DNA of 11,379 nucleotides from an uncultured Bacteroidota bacterium (GTDB lineage: Bacteria; Bacteroidota; Bacteroidia; Chitinophagales; Chitinophagaceae): assembly GCA_903905685.1 (NCBI GenBank), contig CAIVHI010000147.1, forward strand, positions 1 to 11,379, written 5' to 3'. Made by a program: the position numbers and the translations under genes. The notes below the pieces were generated by a model. That model made no database searches. It saw nothing but the letters and a program-made list of their open reading frames with translations, and was not told the origin of the DNA. Position 1 is the stretch's first letter; every line of letters begins with the position of its first letter. This document shows positions 1 through 6,947 of the stretch, in pieces.

Positions 1-399
1 AACTTTGATAGACATTTTAGGATTATCGTCTTTAATGCGATTGAACGAATTGAAGTAGCGTTAAGGGCAAAATTGATATACCATCTTTCTCTTGGTTATA
101 GTCCCGAATGGTATCTGCGCCCAGAGTTATTTGAGATAGATAGTTGCCTCGGCCTTACGGCCACGGGTAAGCGTTTTTTCAAAATCCTGATTCAATTCCG
201 GCATCATTTTGCCTATCTCTTTCAAGCAGTCGTTGAACTTCTGGTTGGCTGGGCATTTAGGCAGCCCATCAGGATACTTGGCGAGGATTTGAGCCACTAT
301 CGGGTGTATGGGTATGGTAACCCTGCCAGATGTTTTTTGCTGCGTAATCTGGATGAAGCCGTTATTAATCTTGGCAACGGGTTGTTGGGTTTGTCCTGA
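1..399 (+). pseudogene. Truncated Abi_2-family (AbiD/AbiF-like) protein, fused out to foreign sequence
   Basis: The frame is open from base 1 to the TGA at 397-399, and its real start lies left of the window. Residues 1 to about 44 match the Abi_2 family of abortive-infection proteins: FDRHFRIIVFNAIERIEVAL, then LRAKLIYHLS, then WYLRPELF, which is the family's usual 'FDrelR.l...aiErIEvalR..l.yhl....WY' order. After about base 132 the family resemblance stops. A normal protein would continue for well over 100 more residues. The rest of the frame (about 133-399) is only the antisense of a tyrosine-recombinase fragment on the other strand, so this tail is not a native domain. Abi_2 proteins are linked to phage defence by abortive infection; this one lacks its C-terminal part and is probably dead. 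The family call is from memory of the motif. The truncation is inferred from the antisense fragment. Confidence 0.72.
127..372 (-). pseudogene. Fragment of a tyrosine recombinase (phage-type integrase) catalytic domain
   Basis: Read on the minus strand from 372 to a TAA at 127-129 there are 81 uninterrupted codons resembling the middle of the catalytic domain of Bacteroidetes conjugative-element integrases. The order is NNGFIQITQQKTSGRVTIPI, then HPIVAQIL, then NQKFNDCLKEIGKM, then a K-T-x-TRGRK stretch. These correspond to the family's 'NGFI.i.tqKT...V.IPLHPIV', 'NQk.N.ylKeig' and 'K..t+GG++' segments. The QKT lysine of the beta-hairpin is present. The first catalytic Arg, the HxxR box and the Tyr nucleophile are absent, so it cannot be active. 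There is no start codon: an in-frame TAA lies at about 422-424, and resemblance fades above 372. It ends inside the Abi_2 fragment on the opposite strand. This marks an old island or transposon boundary. Confidence 0.7.
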
Positions 400-609
400 A
401 CCATCCGTACGTGCTACGCGGATTTATGGCCTAGCCATCAATGTGGGTTACACCGGGCTGTTCGCTATTGGTCGATGTTTTCGACTTTGCTTGGGCTGCC
501 GGCACTGGTAGCCGAGAGGTTTCAATCCCCCCCACCCCAACAAGCATCAAAAACAATCCCTACCCCCAATCCCGAAATGCGGTTATTTTTGTCGCGCTAA
601 AACGTCTTG
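400..609. other. Gene-free stretch upstream of kynureninase
   Basis: I find no credible gene here on either strand. It holds two small perfect hairpins: ATGGC-CTA-GCCAT at 426-438 and GTCGA-TGTTT-TCGAC at 471-485. A C-rich run follows at about 528-540, and the promoter candidate for kynureninase lies near the right end. The base composition and broken frames fit decayed sequence next to the mobile-element debris on its left. Confidence 0.5.
584..591 (+). promoter_or_regulatory. Putative Bacteroidetes -7 promoter element for kynU
   Basis: TATTTTTG fits the Bacteroidetes -7 consensus TAnnTTTG exactly and lies 18 bases before the ATG at 610, giving a predicted leader of about 10-12 bases. I see no convincing TTG -33 element at the expected distance, so this is a weak prediction. 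Confidence 0.42.
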
Positions 610-1884
610 ATGATGAATACCCGCTACGAAGCCTCTTTGGAATATGCCCGCGATTGCGACAGCTCCGATACCCTGTTCGCTTTCCGCGACCGGTTCCATA
701 TTCCCCAACACCACGATACCGACTCCAAATACTTCTGCGGCAATTCCCTTGGGCTGCAGCCCAAGAGTGTGGCCTACCTTATGGAGCAGGAACTGGCCGA
801 TTGGGCCAAGTATGGCGTAGAGGGGCACTTCATGGCGCGCAATCCCTGGTTTTCCTACCACCACCTTTTTTCCGAAAGACTGGGTAAAATAGTAGGCGCA
901 CTGAAGGACGAAGTGGTGGCTATGAACACCCTAACCGTGAACCTCCATTTGCTCATGCTGTCGTTCTACAGACCCACCAAGACGCGCTACAAAATCATCA
1001 TGGAGGCCGGCGCGTTTCCGTCAGACCAATATGCCATTGCCACGCAGGCCGCTATGCACGGGTTCAACCCCGATGAAGCCATAATTGAGGTAGCACCACG
1101 CCAGGGAAAACACCTCATTGCACACGAAGACATTCTGGAAGCCATCAATGCCGCCGGCGAGTCGCTGGCGTTGGTCATTCTTGGCGGTGTCAATTACTAT
1201 ACCGGGCAGTTGTTCAACATGGAAGGCATCACCGCTGCGGCCCATGCCGTGGGGGCTTATGCCGGGTTCGATTTGGCGCATGCCGTGGGCAATGTGCCCT
1301 TGCACCTGCACGACTGGCAGGTGGATTTTGCCTGCTGGTGCTCCTACAAATACCTCAACTCCGGCCCGGGTGCGGTTGGGGGCGTGTTTGTGCACGAAGT
1401 CCACAGCTATGACCCCACGGTGTTTCGTGCCGCGGGCTGGTGGGGTAATGACGAAAAGACGCGCTTCAAGATGGAGAAACATTTTGTGCCGCAAGCCGGG
1501 GCCGGCGGATGGCAAATGAGCAATGCACCGGTATTCAACATGGTGGCGCTCAATGCCTCGCTCGATGTGTTCGACAAGGCGGGCATGGCCGCGTTGCGGG
1601 AAAAGAGCCTGAACCTCACCGGGTATATGGAATTCCTGCTGCAACAACTCGAGGGGCTGCCTTTCGAGATCATCACGCCAGCCGACCCCGCACAACGCGG
1701 TTGCCAATTGTCGCTGTTGTTCTTCAAAGACGGCAAAAAGTATTTCGACGCCCTCACGGAAGCCGGCGTGATAGCCGATTGGCGCGAGCCCAATGTGATA
1801 CGCATTGCACCTGTGCCGCTCTACAACAGCTATGAAGACTGCTACCGGTTTTATGCCGCCATGCTGAAACTGTCGCAACAATAG
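610..1884 (+). CDS. kynU: Kynureninase (EC 3.7.1.3)
   Basis: This is a PLP-dependent hydrolase that cleaves L-kynurenine to anthranilate and alanine, or 3-hydroxykynurenine to 3-hydroxyanthranilate and alanine, in the cytosolic kynurenine branch of tryptophan breakdown or NAD synthesis. It has 424 residues from the first ATG, the usual full length. Family marks are FCGNSLGLQP near residue 45, HFMARNPW near 77, MNTLTVNLH near 102, the cofactor aspartate in FDLAHAVGN (D221), the Schiff-base lysine in CSYKYLNSGPG (K247), and AAGWWGND near 280. The C-terminal small domain ends at a TAG at 1882-1884. Two adjacent ATGs (610 and 613) are equally possible starts, and no Shine-Dalgarno is visible. No other kynurenine-pathway gene lies in the window. 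A strong terminator follows, so it appears to be a single-gene unit. Confidence 0.96.
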   Translation: MMNTRYEASLEYARDCDSSDTLFAFRDRFHIPQHHDTDSKYFCGNSLGLQPKSVAYLMEQELADWAKYGVEGHFMARNPWFSYHHLFSERLGKIVGALKDEVVAMNTLTVNLHLLMLSFYRPTKTRYKIIMEAGAFPSDQYAIATQAAMHGFNPDEAIIEVAPRQGKHLIAHEDILEAINAAGESLALVILGGVNYYTGQLFNMEGITAAAHAVGAYAGFDLAHAVGNVPLHLHDWQVDFACWCSYKYLNSGPGAVGGVFVHEVHSYDPTVFRAAGWWGNDEKTRFKMEKHFVPQAGAGGWQMSNAPVFNMVALNASLDVFDKAGMAALREKSLNLTGYMEFLLQQLEGLPFEIITPADPAQRGCQLSLLFFKDGKKYFDALTEAGVIADWREPNVIRIAPVPLYNSYEDCYRFYAAMLKLSQQ

Positions 1885-1922
1885 CGATGCAGTACTGAAA
1901 ACAATTTTCCACATACCGGCAC

Positions 1923-1958
1923 CCCCAACACACCGCTTCGAGCACGTGTTGGGGTTTT
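1923..1958 (+). terminator. Rho-independent terminator after kynU
   Basis: A perfect 9-bp inverted repeat pairs CCCCAACAC (1923-1931) with GTGTTGGGG (1946-1954). The 14-base loop contains a further small GCT-TCG-AGC hairpin, and the right arm is followed by TTTT (1955-1958). This is a textbook intrinsic terminator 38 bases beyond the kynU stop codon. Confidence 0.88.
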
Positions 1959-1963
1959 CTGAT

Positions 1964-1971
1964 TACTTTTG
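1964..1971 (+). promoter_or_regulatory. Putative -7 promoter element for the CDF-to-DUF423 operon
   Basis: TACTTTTG followed by CCGC matches the Bacteroidetes -7 consensus TAnnTTTG. It lies five bases beyond the kynU terminator and 19 bases before the proposed TTG start at 1991, so transcription would begin near 1978. A TTG at 1949-1951 is closer than the usual -33 spacing and lies inside the terminator arm. Confidence 0.58.
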
Positions 1972-1990
1972 CCGCGCAAACGGCAACCTT

Positions 1991-2989
1991 TTGACAGTAA
2001 TCAGATTCCAAAAATACATTGCCGGCTTCTCGGTCATCCTGCTCTTGGCGAAGCTGTTTGCATGGTACATCACCAACTCCGTAATGGTGCTTACCGATGC
2101 TTTGGAGGGCTGCGTAAATGTGGTGGCCGGTTTCCTGGGCCTTTACAGCGTCATCCTCGCCGCCAAGCCGCGAGACACCAATCACCCTTTCGGACACTCC
2201 AAGGTGGAGTACCTAACCTCTGCGGTTGAGGGCACGCTCATCATGATTTCGGCCTTCGTCATCATGTGGGAGGCGGGCAACGAATTCCTTACCCCCCACC
2301 ACCTGCAACGGCTGGATACCGGCCTACTGGTGGTAGTGGGTTGCGGACTCGTAAACTATGCCCTCGGGAAAATTGCGGAGCAGTCGGGCAGGAAGCAGAA
2401 TTCCATCGTATTGCAGGCGGCGGGCAAGCACCTCATCACCGACGGCTACTCCAGCCTCGCCATTATTGTGGGCATGGCGTTGTTGTTTACCTTGGAACTC
2501 ATTCCCGAAACCAAAGGACGCTTTTTGATGCTGGACAGCATTGTAGGTATCGTGTTCGCCGTCGTCATTTTGGTGACGGGCTATAGGGTGCTGCGCAGGT
2601 CTATTTCGGGCATTATGGACGAGGTAGACCAAGCGTTGGTGCAGGAAGTGGTGGTGCTGCTGCAGGAGTCGCGGCAACCGCAATGGATTGACCTGCACAA
2701 TTTCCGCGTCATCCAATATGGCAACATGCTGCATATCGATGCCCACCTCTCGCTGCCCCGATATTACAGTGTCGAAACTGCCGGCAAAGACATCCAGCAC
2801 TTGAGCGAACTTATCAACAACCACTTCGGCAGACAGGTAGAACTGTTTGTGCATGTAGATGCCTGCCTACCCATGCAATGCCGTTTGTGCGCCCAGCCCA
2901 ATTGCGGCCTGCGCCAAGCCGATTTTGAACAACAAGTGGTTTGGAACATGGAAAATGTGTGGGAGGACGAAATGCATAGAATCAACTAA
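1991..2989 (+). CDS. Cation diffusion facilitator (CDF) family divalent metal transporter
   Basis: This is a predicted inner-membrane exporter of divalent metals (Zn, Fe, Mn, Co or Cd class), driven by proton exchange. Six hydrophobic segments fill about residues 10-205, and a cytoplasmic C-terminal ferredoxin-like domain follows. Family marks are LTDALEGCVNVVAGFLGLYS in TM2, the NHPFGHSKVEYL loop, KHLITDGYSS in TM5 and FVHVDACLP in the C-terminal domain. Lined up by eye with E. coli FieF, the TM2 metal ligands D45/D49 fall on E and N here, while the TM5 pair H/D (HLITD) is kept. The tail carries CLPMQCRLCAQPNC, spaced C-x4-C-x2-C-x4-C, a possible extra metal site. I chose the TTG at 1991: the only longer in-frame option, GTG at 1946, lies inside the terminator and ahead of the promoter. 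Metal specificity cannot be read from sequence. Confidence 0.93.
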   Translation: MTVIRFQKYIAGFSVILLLAKLFAWYITNSVMVLTDALEGCVNVVAGFLGLYSVILAAKPRDTNHPFGHSKVEYLTSAVEGTLIMISAFVIMWEAGNEFLTPHHLQRLDTGLLVVVGCGLVNYALGKIAEQSGRKQNSIVLQAAGKHLITDGYSSLAIIVGMALLFTLELIPETKGRFLMLDSIVGIVFAVVILVTGYRVLRRSISGIMDEVDQALVQEVVVLLQESRQPQWIDLHNFRVIQYGNMLHIDAHLSLPRYYSVETAGKDIQHLSELINNHFGRQVELFVHVDACLPMQCRLCAQPNCGLRQADFEQQVVWNMENVWEDEMHRIN

Positions 2990-3003
2990 ACAAATCAGAC
3001 CAC

Positions 3004-3789
3004 ATGGAAAAATATATACTGATAACGGGCGCTACATCGGGCTTCGGTAGGGCCATAGCCGAGAAATTTGCCGGTGGTGGCTACCACCTTTGCATAACGG
3101 GCCGAAGGGAAGAAAGACTGCTTGATGTGAAGAACGAGCTCGAAGCCGCCTATGGCGTGCGTGTCATCACGTCTGCATTCGATGTTCGCGACAAAGAAGC
3201 GGTAAAGGCCGCCCTGACCGAGTTGCTGGCGCAAGTGCCCCACATCGATATTCTCGTGAACAACGCAGGCTTGGCGTCGGGTTTGTCATCGATAGAAGAC
3301 GGCGATACCGACGACTGGGATGTCATGATAGATACGAATGTAAAGGGCTTGCTGTATGTAACGCGCATCATTGCCGAAACCATGAAGAAACGCTGTGCAG
3401 GCCACATCTTCAACATCGGCTCCACTGCCGGCAAAACAGTTTATAAGAATGGCAATGTGTACTGCGCCACAAAATTTGCGGTCGATGCCCTCAGCCAAAG
3501 CATGCGCATCGACCTCCTCCCCTACGGCATCAAGGTAACCGCAGTAAACCCGGGCATGGCCGAAACCGAGTTTGCGCTGGTGCGCTTTAAGGGCGATGCG
3601 GAGAAAGCCAAGTCGGTTTACAACGACGTGACCCCGCTTGCTGCCGACAACATTGCCGACATCATTTGGTATTGCGCCCAACTGCCCGCACATGTGTGCA
3701 TCAACGACCTGACCGTGACGTGCACCAACCAAGCCAACAGCTTCTACACCGTCAGGAACGCCGACCGCAAGCTGCCCGAGGTGGGATAG
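3004..3789 (+). CDS. Short-chain dehydrogenase, YdfG-like (3-hydroxy acid / serine dehydrogenase type)
   Basis: This is a classical SDR oxidoreductase of 261 residues, cytosolic. The Rossmann motif TGATSGFG lies at residues 8-15, NNAG at 86-89 and N112 in TNVKG. The catalytic serine is S140 in IGSTAG, the YxxxK pair is Y153/K157 in VYCATKFAV, and PGM follows at 183. The arginine pair in ITGRREERL (R34, R35) after the second strand suggests NADP(H) over NAD(H). The C-terminal VRFKGDAEKA and LPAHVCIN match E. coli YdfG, which oxidises 3-hydroxy acids such as L-allo-threonine and serine and reduces malonic semialdehyde. That exact substrate range is inference from the family. It starts 14 bases after the CDF gene, so it is probably co-transcribed, although no functional link between the two is obvious. 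Confidence 0.93.
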   Translation: MEKYILITGATSGFGRAIAEKFAGGGYHLCITGRREERLLDVKNELEAAYGVRVITSAFDVRDKEAVKAALTELLAQVPHIDILVNNAGLASGLSSIEDGDTDDWDVMIDTNVKGLLYVTRIIAETMKKRCAGHIFNIGSTAGKTVYKNGNVYCATKFAVDALSQSMRIDLLPYGIKVTAVNPGMAETEFALVRFKGDAEKAKSVYNDVTPLAADNIADIIWYCAQLPAHVCINDLTVTCTNQANSFYTVRNADRKLPEVG

Positions 3790-3823
3790 CCGCAAACAAT
3801 AGTCAACTCAAAATCAATTGGCC

Positions 3824-4237
3824 ATGTATACTGCCGAAACCAAAATAAGGGTGCGCTACGGCGAGACCGACCAAATGGGCTACCTGTATTACGGATATTA
3901 CGCACTCTACTATGAAGTGGGTAGAGCAGAGGCCATCCGCGAGTTGGGGTTCACCTACCGCAAGCTGGAGGAATCGGGCATCATGATGCCCGTGGTGGAG
4001 CTTAACGCGCAATACTTCCGCCCGGCAAAATATGACGACCTGGTTACCGTTAAGACAACGGTGAAAGAACTAACCCGAGGCCCCAAAATCAGTTTCCATT
4101 CCGACCTTTACAATGAAGAAGGACAATTGCTGAATCGGGGAATCACGACACTGGTGTTTTATGACCCCGTGCTGAAACAGAAAACCGAAATGCCCGACAC
4201 CCTCCACGAACGCCTCGCACCATTTTTCAATTCTTAG
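3824..4237 (+). CDS. Acyl-CoA thioesterase, 4HBT hotdog family (YbgC/FadM-like)
   Basis: This is a 137-residue hotdog-fold thioesterase predicted to hydrolyse acyl-CoA thioesters in the cytosol. The N-terminal signature RYGETDQMGYLYYGYYALYY holds the 4HBT pattern with the catalytic aspartate (D16) and the following Gly, and EVGRAEAIRELG continues the long central helix. PVVELNAQYFRPAKYDDLV is the conserved middle segment, and RGITTLVFYD lies near the C-terminus. In close relatives the residue after the DxxG core is often H or N; here it is YYGYY, so substrate preference is uncertain. Start: ATG at 3824, because the TTG two codons earlier adds nothing recognisable. The gap after the SDR gene is 34 bases, and cinA starts four bases after the stop. 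Confidence 0.92.
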   Translation: MYTAETKIRVRYGETDQMGYLYYGYYALYYEVGRAEAIRELGFTYRKLEESGIMMPVVELNAQYFRPAKYDDLVTVKTTVKELTRGPKISFHSDLYNEEGQLLNRGITTLVFYDPVLKQKTEMPDTLHERLAPFFNS

Positions 4238-4241
4238 CACT

Positions 4242-5495
4242 ATGTCGAACATCAAAGCCACCATCGTCACCATTGGAGATGAATTGCTGATAGGCCAAAC
4301 CATCGATACCAACTCGGCATGGATGGCGCAGCGGCTTAATGAACTGGGCGTAAGCGTATTGCGCCGCGTAGCCGTTGGCGACGAGGCCGATGCCATTACT
4401 ACCGCCCTCGACGACGAGCGTAAATTGGCCACTGTGATATTGATTACGGGCGGCCTCGGGCCAACATCGGACGACATTACCAAACCATTGCTGTGCAAGT
4501 ATTTCGGCGGCAAGCTGGTGGTGAACGACGTAGTGTTGGAACACATTCGCGCCATCTTCACCAAATTCAATCGGCCCATTATAGACCGCAACTTGAAGCA
4601 GGCCGAGGTGCCCGATAACTGCACCGTGCTATTCAACCGAATGGGCACCGCTCCAGGTATGTGGTTTGAGGATGGCGGCACCATATTCGTATCCATGCCC
4701 GGCGTGCCGTTCGAGATGCGCGCCATTATGGAAGATGAAGTATTGCCGCGCCTCAAAACGATGCTTAAAACCGATGCCTTCATTCATCGCACCACAGTAA
4801 CCGCGGGTGAAGGCGAAAGCTTCATAGCGGAAAAGTTGATGGATTTTGAAGCGGCACTACCCCAACATCTCCACCTCGCCTACCTGCCCGATGCGGGCTT
4901 CGTAAAGCTGCGCCTCACGGGCAGCGGCACCGATGCTACAATTTTGGAACACCAACTGGCTGCTTGGCAACAAAAGTTGATGGCAATATTGGGCGACATC
5001 GTGATAGCCACAGAAGACATTGCCGTAGAGCAGATTTTGAGCGATGCCCTGCGCCACTCGGGCAAATGGATAAGCACTGCCGAAAGCTGCACCGGGGGCT
5101 TCATAGGGCACCAAATCACGCAGGTGCCCGGAGCATCGGTCTATTTTAAGGGCAGTGTGGTTGCTTACGACAACTCGGTAAAGGAAGGCTTGTTGGGTGT
5201 TTCGTCCAAGACGTTGGAAACTTTTGGGGCAGTGAGTGAGGAAACGGTAACGGCCATGGCCAAAGGCGCCTTGCGGGTATTCGGCACAGACTATTCTTTG
5301 GCTACGTCGGGAGTGTTGGGCCCCGATGGCGGTACACCGAATACACCCGTAGGCACCGTTTGGATGGCCGCCGCAACTCGCGACCGCGTGGTGACCAAGA
5401 TGTATAAGTTTAGGTATGACCGATTGAAGAACAAGGAAATGGCCGCCAAAAACGGCATGTTGCTACTTTGGAAACTGATAACCGGGCGGGTATGA
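4242..5495 (+). CDS. cinA: CinA: competence/damage-inducible protein, NMN amidohydrolase-type
   Basis: This is a full-length two-domain CinA of 417 residues. The N-terminal COG1058/MoCF-like domain (about 1-170) shows IGDELLIGQTIDTNS, ILITGGLGPTSDDITK and FVSMPGVPFEMR. This domain is linked to ADP-ribose pyrophosphatase activity in characterised CinA proteins. The C-terminal PncC domain (about 258-417) shows STAESCTGG with nucleophile Ser282, then GSVVAYDNSVKEGLLGV, AVSEETV and GPDGGTPNTPVGTVW. This domain deamidates nicotinamide mononucleotide to nicotinate mononucleotide in the pyridine nucleotide cycle. One small departure: the usual SGIAGP before the glycine loop reads SGVLGP here. The stop overlaps the aroK start (ATGA at 5492-5495), so translational coupling is likely. 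NMN recycling would fit a cell that makes NAD precursors, but a link to kynU is speculative. Confidence 0.96.
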   Translation: MSNIKATIVTIGDELLIGQTIDTNSAWMAQRLNELGVSVLRRVAVGDEADAITTALDDERKLATVILITGGLGPTSDDITKPLLCKYFGGKLVVNDVVLEHIRAIFTKFNRPIIDRNLKQAEVPDNCTVLFNRMGTAPGMWFEDGGTIFVSMPGVPFEMRAIMEDEVLPRLKTMLKTDAFIHRTTVTAGEGESFIAEKLMDFEAALPQHLHLAYLPDAGFVKLRLTGSGTDATILEHQLAAWQQKLMAILGDIVIATEDIAVEQILSDALRHSGKWISTAESCTGGFIGHQITQVPGASVYFKGSVVAYDNSVKEGLLGVSSKTLETFGAVSEETVTAMAKGALRVFGTDYSLATSGVLGPDGGTPNTPVGTVWMAAATRDRVVTKMYKFRYDRLKNKEMAAKNGMLLLWKLITGRV

Positions 5496-6007
5496 TGCCA
5501 ATATTCCTCATCGGGATGCCGGGAGCCGGCAAAACCCATTTGGGAACAACATTGGCTACCGCGCTGGCATTGGACCACATCGACCTCGATGCGTGGATAG
5601 CAACCTCCGAAGGAATGACCATTCCCGAAATTTTCGAAACACATGGCGAGGACTATTTTAGGCTCTTGGAACACCAACACTTGAAAAACGCCATCGGCGC
5701 CACACGCGGGGGAGCCATTGTGAGTTGCGGCGGCGGCACTCCATGCTTTTTCGACAACATGGACGTCATGAAGGCAGCAGGCACCGTCGTTTATCTCGAT
5801 ACCGAAATAGACGTATTGGTGGGCCGCCTCGGCGGTATGAAAGGCCGACCTTTGATATCCGGTAAACACACGTTGCGGGAGCAATTGGAAGCATTGCTGG
5901 CAAAGCGCCTACCCTACTACCTACAGGCCCAAAAAACCGTGAAAAATGATGAACAAGTGATTGAACAACTCAAAAACCTGATATTTACATGCGAAATAAA
6001 GCGATAG
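5492..6007 (+). CDS. aroK: Shikimate kinase (EC 2.7.1.71)
   Basis: It phosphorylates shikimate to shikimate 3-phosphate with ATP, the fifth step of chorismate and aromatic amino acid synthesis, in the cytosol. It has 171 residues, the normal size. The Walker A loop GMPGAGKT is at 8-15. Shikimate is bound by D33 (HIDLDAWI), R57 (YFRLLE) and the GGG at 80-82 (SCGGGTP). R119 in GRPLI is the lid arginine, and R139 in RLPYY is the second substrate-binding arginine, so every key residue is present. ATG at 5492 is preferred because it overlaps the cinA TGA; the next codon is also ATG. An upstream in-frame TTG at 5468 would add eight residues that match nothing. The 3' end overlaps the next gene by 19 bases. 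Confidence 0.95.
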   Translation: MMPIFLIGMPGAGKTHLGTTLATALALDHIDLDAWIATSEGMTIPEIFETHGEDYFRLLEHQHLKNAIGATRGGAIVSCGGGTPCFFDNMDVMKAAGTVVYLDTEIDVLVGRLGGMKGRPLISGKHTLREQLEALLAKRLPYYLQAQKTVKNDEQVIEQLKNLIFTCEIKR

Positions 6008-6372
6008 CACTCGGTGCCGCACTCTGCGGCTTGTCGGTAATACTCGGGGCATTTGGCGCCCACGCACTCAAAGCCCTCGTGGCCGAAGACCAACTTAGGG
6101 TGTTCGAGACTGGCGTGCGCTACCAGTTTTACCACAGTTTGGCCCTCATAATTTGTGGCATACTGCCGGCATCCATCCCCGACAAAACCATCCGACTTAC
6201 GCGCAACCTGTACGTCGTCGGCATCCTGCTTTTCAGCGGGTCGCTCTACCTCATGACGTTTTTAAGCACCGCTCAGGTGGGCCTTGGTCCCGTTGGCATA
6301 CTCACACCAATAGGTGGGCTGTTCTTAATAGCCGGCTGGATTGCGCTGGTGCTCGGGGCATTGAAAAAGTGA
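5989..6372 (+). CDS. DUF423 family small integral membrane protein (YgdD/YwdK-like)
   Basis: This is a 127-residue inner-membrane protein with four hydrophobic segments at about 5-25, 48-62, 72-92 and 98-124. DUF423 marks are ILGAFGAHALK near residue 18, VFETGVRYQFYHSLAL near 38, GILLFSGSLYLMTFL near 78 and GILTPIGGLFLIAGW near 103. No biochemical function is established for the family. The start ATG lies inside the last codons of aroK (19-base overlap), which supports this start and translational coupling. It is the last gene of the plus-strand cluster. I see no clear intrinsic terminator directly after its TGA. Confidence 0.93.
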   Translation: MRNKAIALGAALCGLSVILGAFGAHALKALVAEDQLRVFETGVRYQFYHSLALIICGILPASIPDKTIRLTRNLYVVGILLFSGSLYLMTFLSTAQVGLGPVGILTPIGGLFLIAGWIALVLGALKK

Positions 6373-6659
6373 TTGCCGCCCCGACCTATAGCGCGATATG
6401 TGGCGAGCAACGCTCTCTTAATGCGTTCGGCACCGGCCATTGCGTCTGGCGACCCACAACCAAAGATCGCGAAGGAGGCATGGGCATCAGGGGTCCGTTA
6501 TTTGTTGCAGAAACCATTACCGGATTCTACCCTGCGGCAACATTCCTCGGTAGTATGCACTGCCGCAAACGCCCCTAAAAGCCGATGGCTGCAATAAATT
6601 CGCCTCCCAACACGTGCAATTTGGGTATTGCCGAACGTCCATGTTACCACCCCGGCAGT

Positions 6660-6680
6660 GCGAACGCAGTTCGCCCCTAC
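6660..6680. repeat. Dispersed palindromic repeat, copy 1
   Basis: GCGAAC-GCA-GTTCGC is a perfect 6-bp hairpin with a 3-base loop, followed by CCCTAC. The shared core CGAACGCxGTxCGCCCCTAC recurs about 265 bases further on. The form resembles the short, mobile intergenic palindromes found in many bacterial genomes. Confidence 0.62.
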
Positions 6681-6924
6681 GCCGTGTCATTCCCAAGTTG
6701 AAACGATGTTTCAATGCGCAATCCGTCCGGCATTTGCTGTAACGAACAGCCGGCAAAACCGTAGCTTTTAGCTAAGTCCTTAAAGGGCGGCCCTCCCGAC
6801 GGCCTACATACGGCAGGTCCAAAACGATGATTCCATTTTTACGACCATCGTAAGTAGGGGCAAACCGGCACAGTTCTTTCGGAGGTGGTTACAGGCTTTT
6901 CGTAACCTTCCCGGGAAGGGGGAC

Positions 6925-6947
6925 GGGCGAACGCGGTGCGCCCCTAC
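6925..6947. repeat. Dispersed palindromic repeat, copy 2
   Basis: GGGCG and CGCCC form the outer stem around a degenerate AACGCGGTG core, followed by the same CCTAC end as copy 1. The match to the other copy (CGAACGC, GT, CGCCCCTAC) shows both belong to one repeat family. Confidence 0.62.

Noticed and set aside
508..540. GTTTCAATCC followed by C-run, resembling a CRISPR repeat end or a tRNA T-arm
   Set aside because: There is one copy only, with no spacers. As a T-arm the stem does not pair and no other tRNA arms are found upstream.
1021..1914. Long minus-strand open frame of 297 codons
   Set aside because: It lies antisense to kynureninase, has low-complexity His/Gly-rich composition and no family resemblance. 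It is a shadow of a GC-biased gene.
6153..6578. Plus-strand open frame running from DUF423 into the intergenic region
   Set aside because: It is out of frame with DUF423. The intergenic part looks mildly protein-like, but I recognise no family and there is no start or promoter. It may be decayed coding sequence, but I cannot support it.
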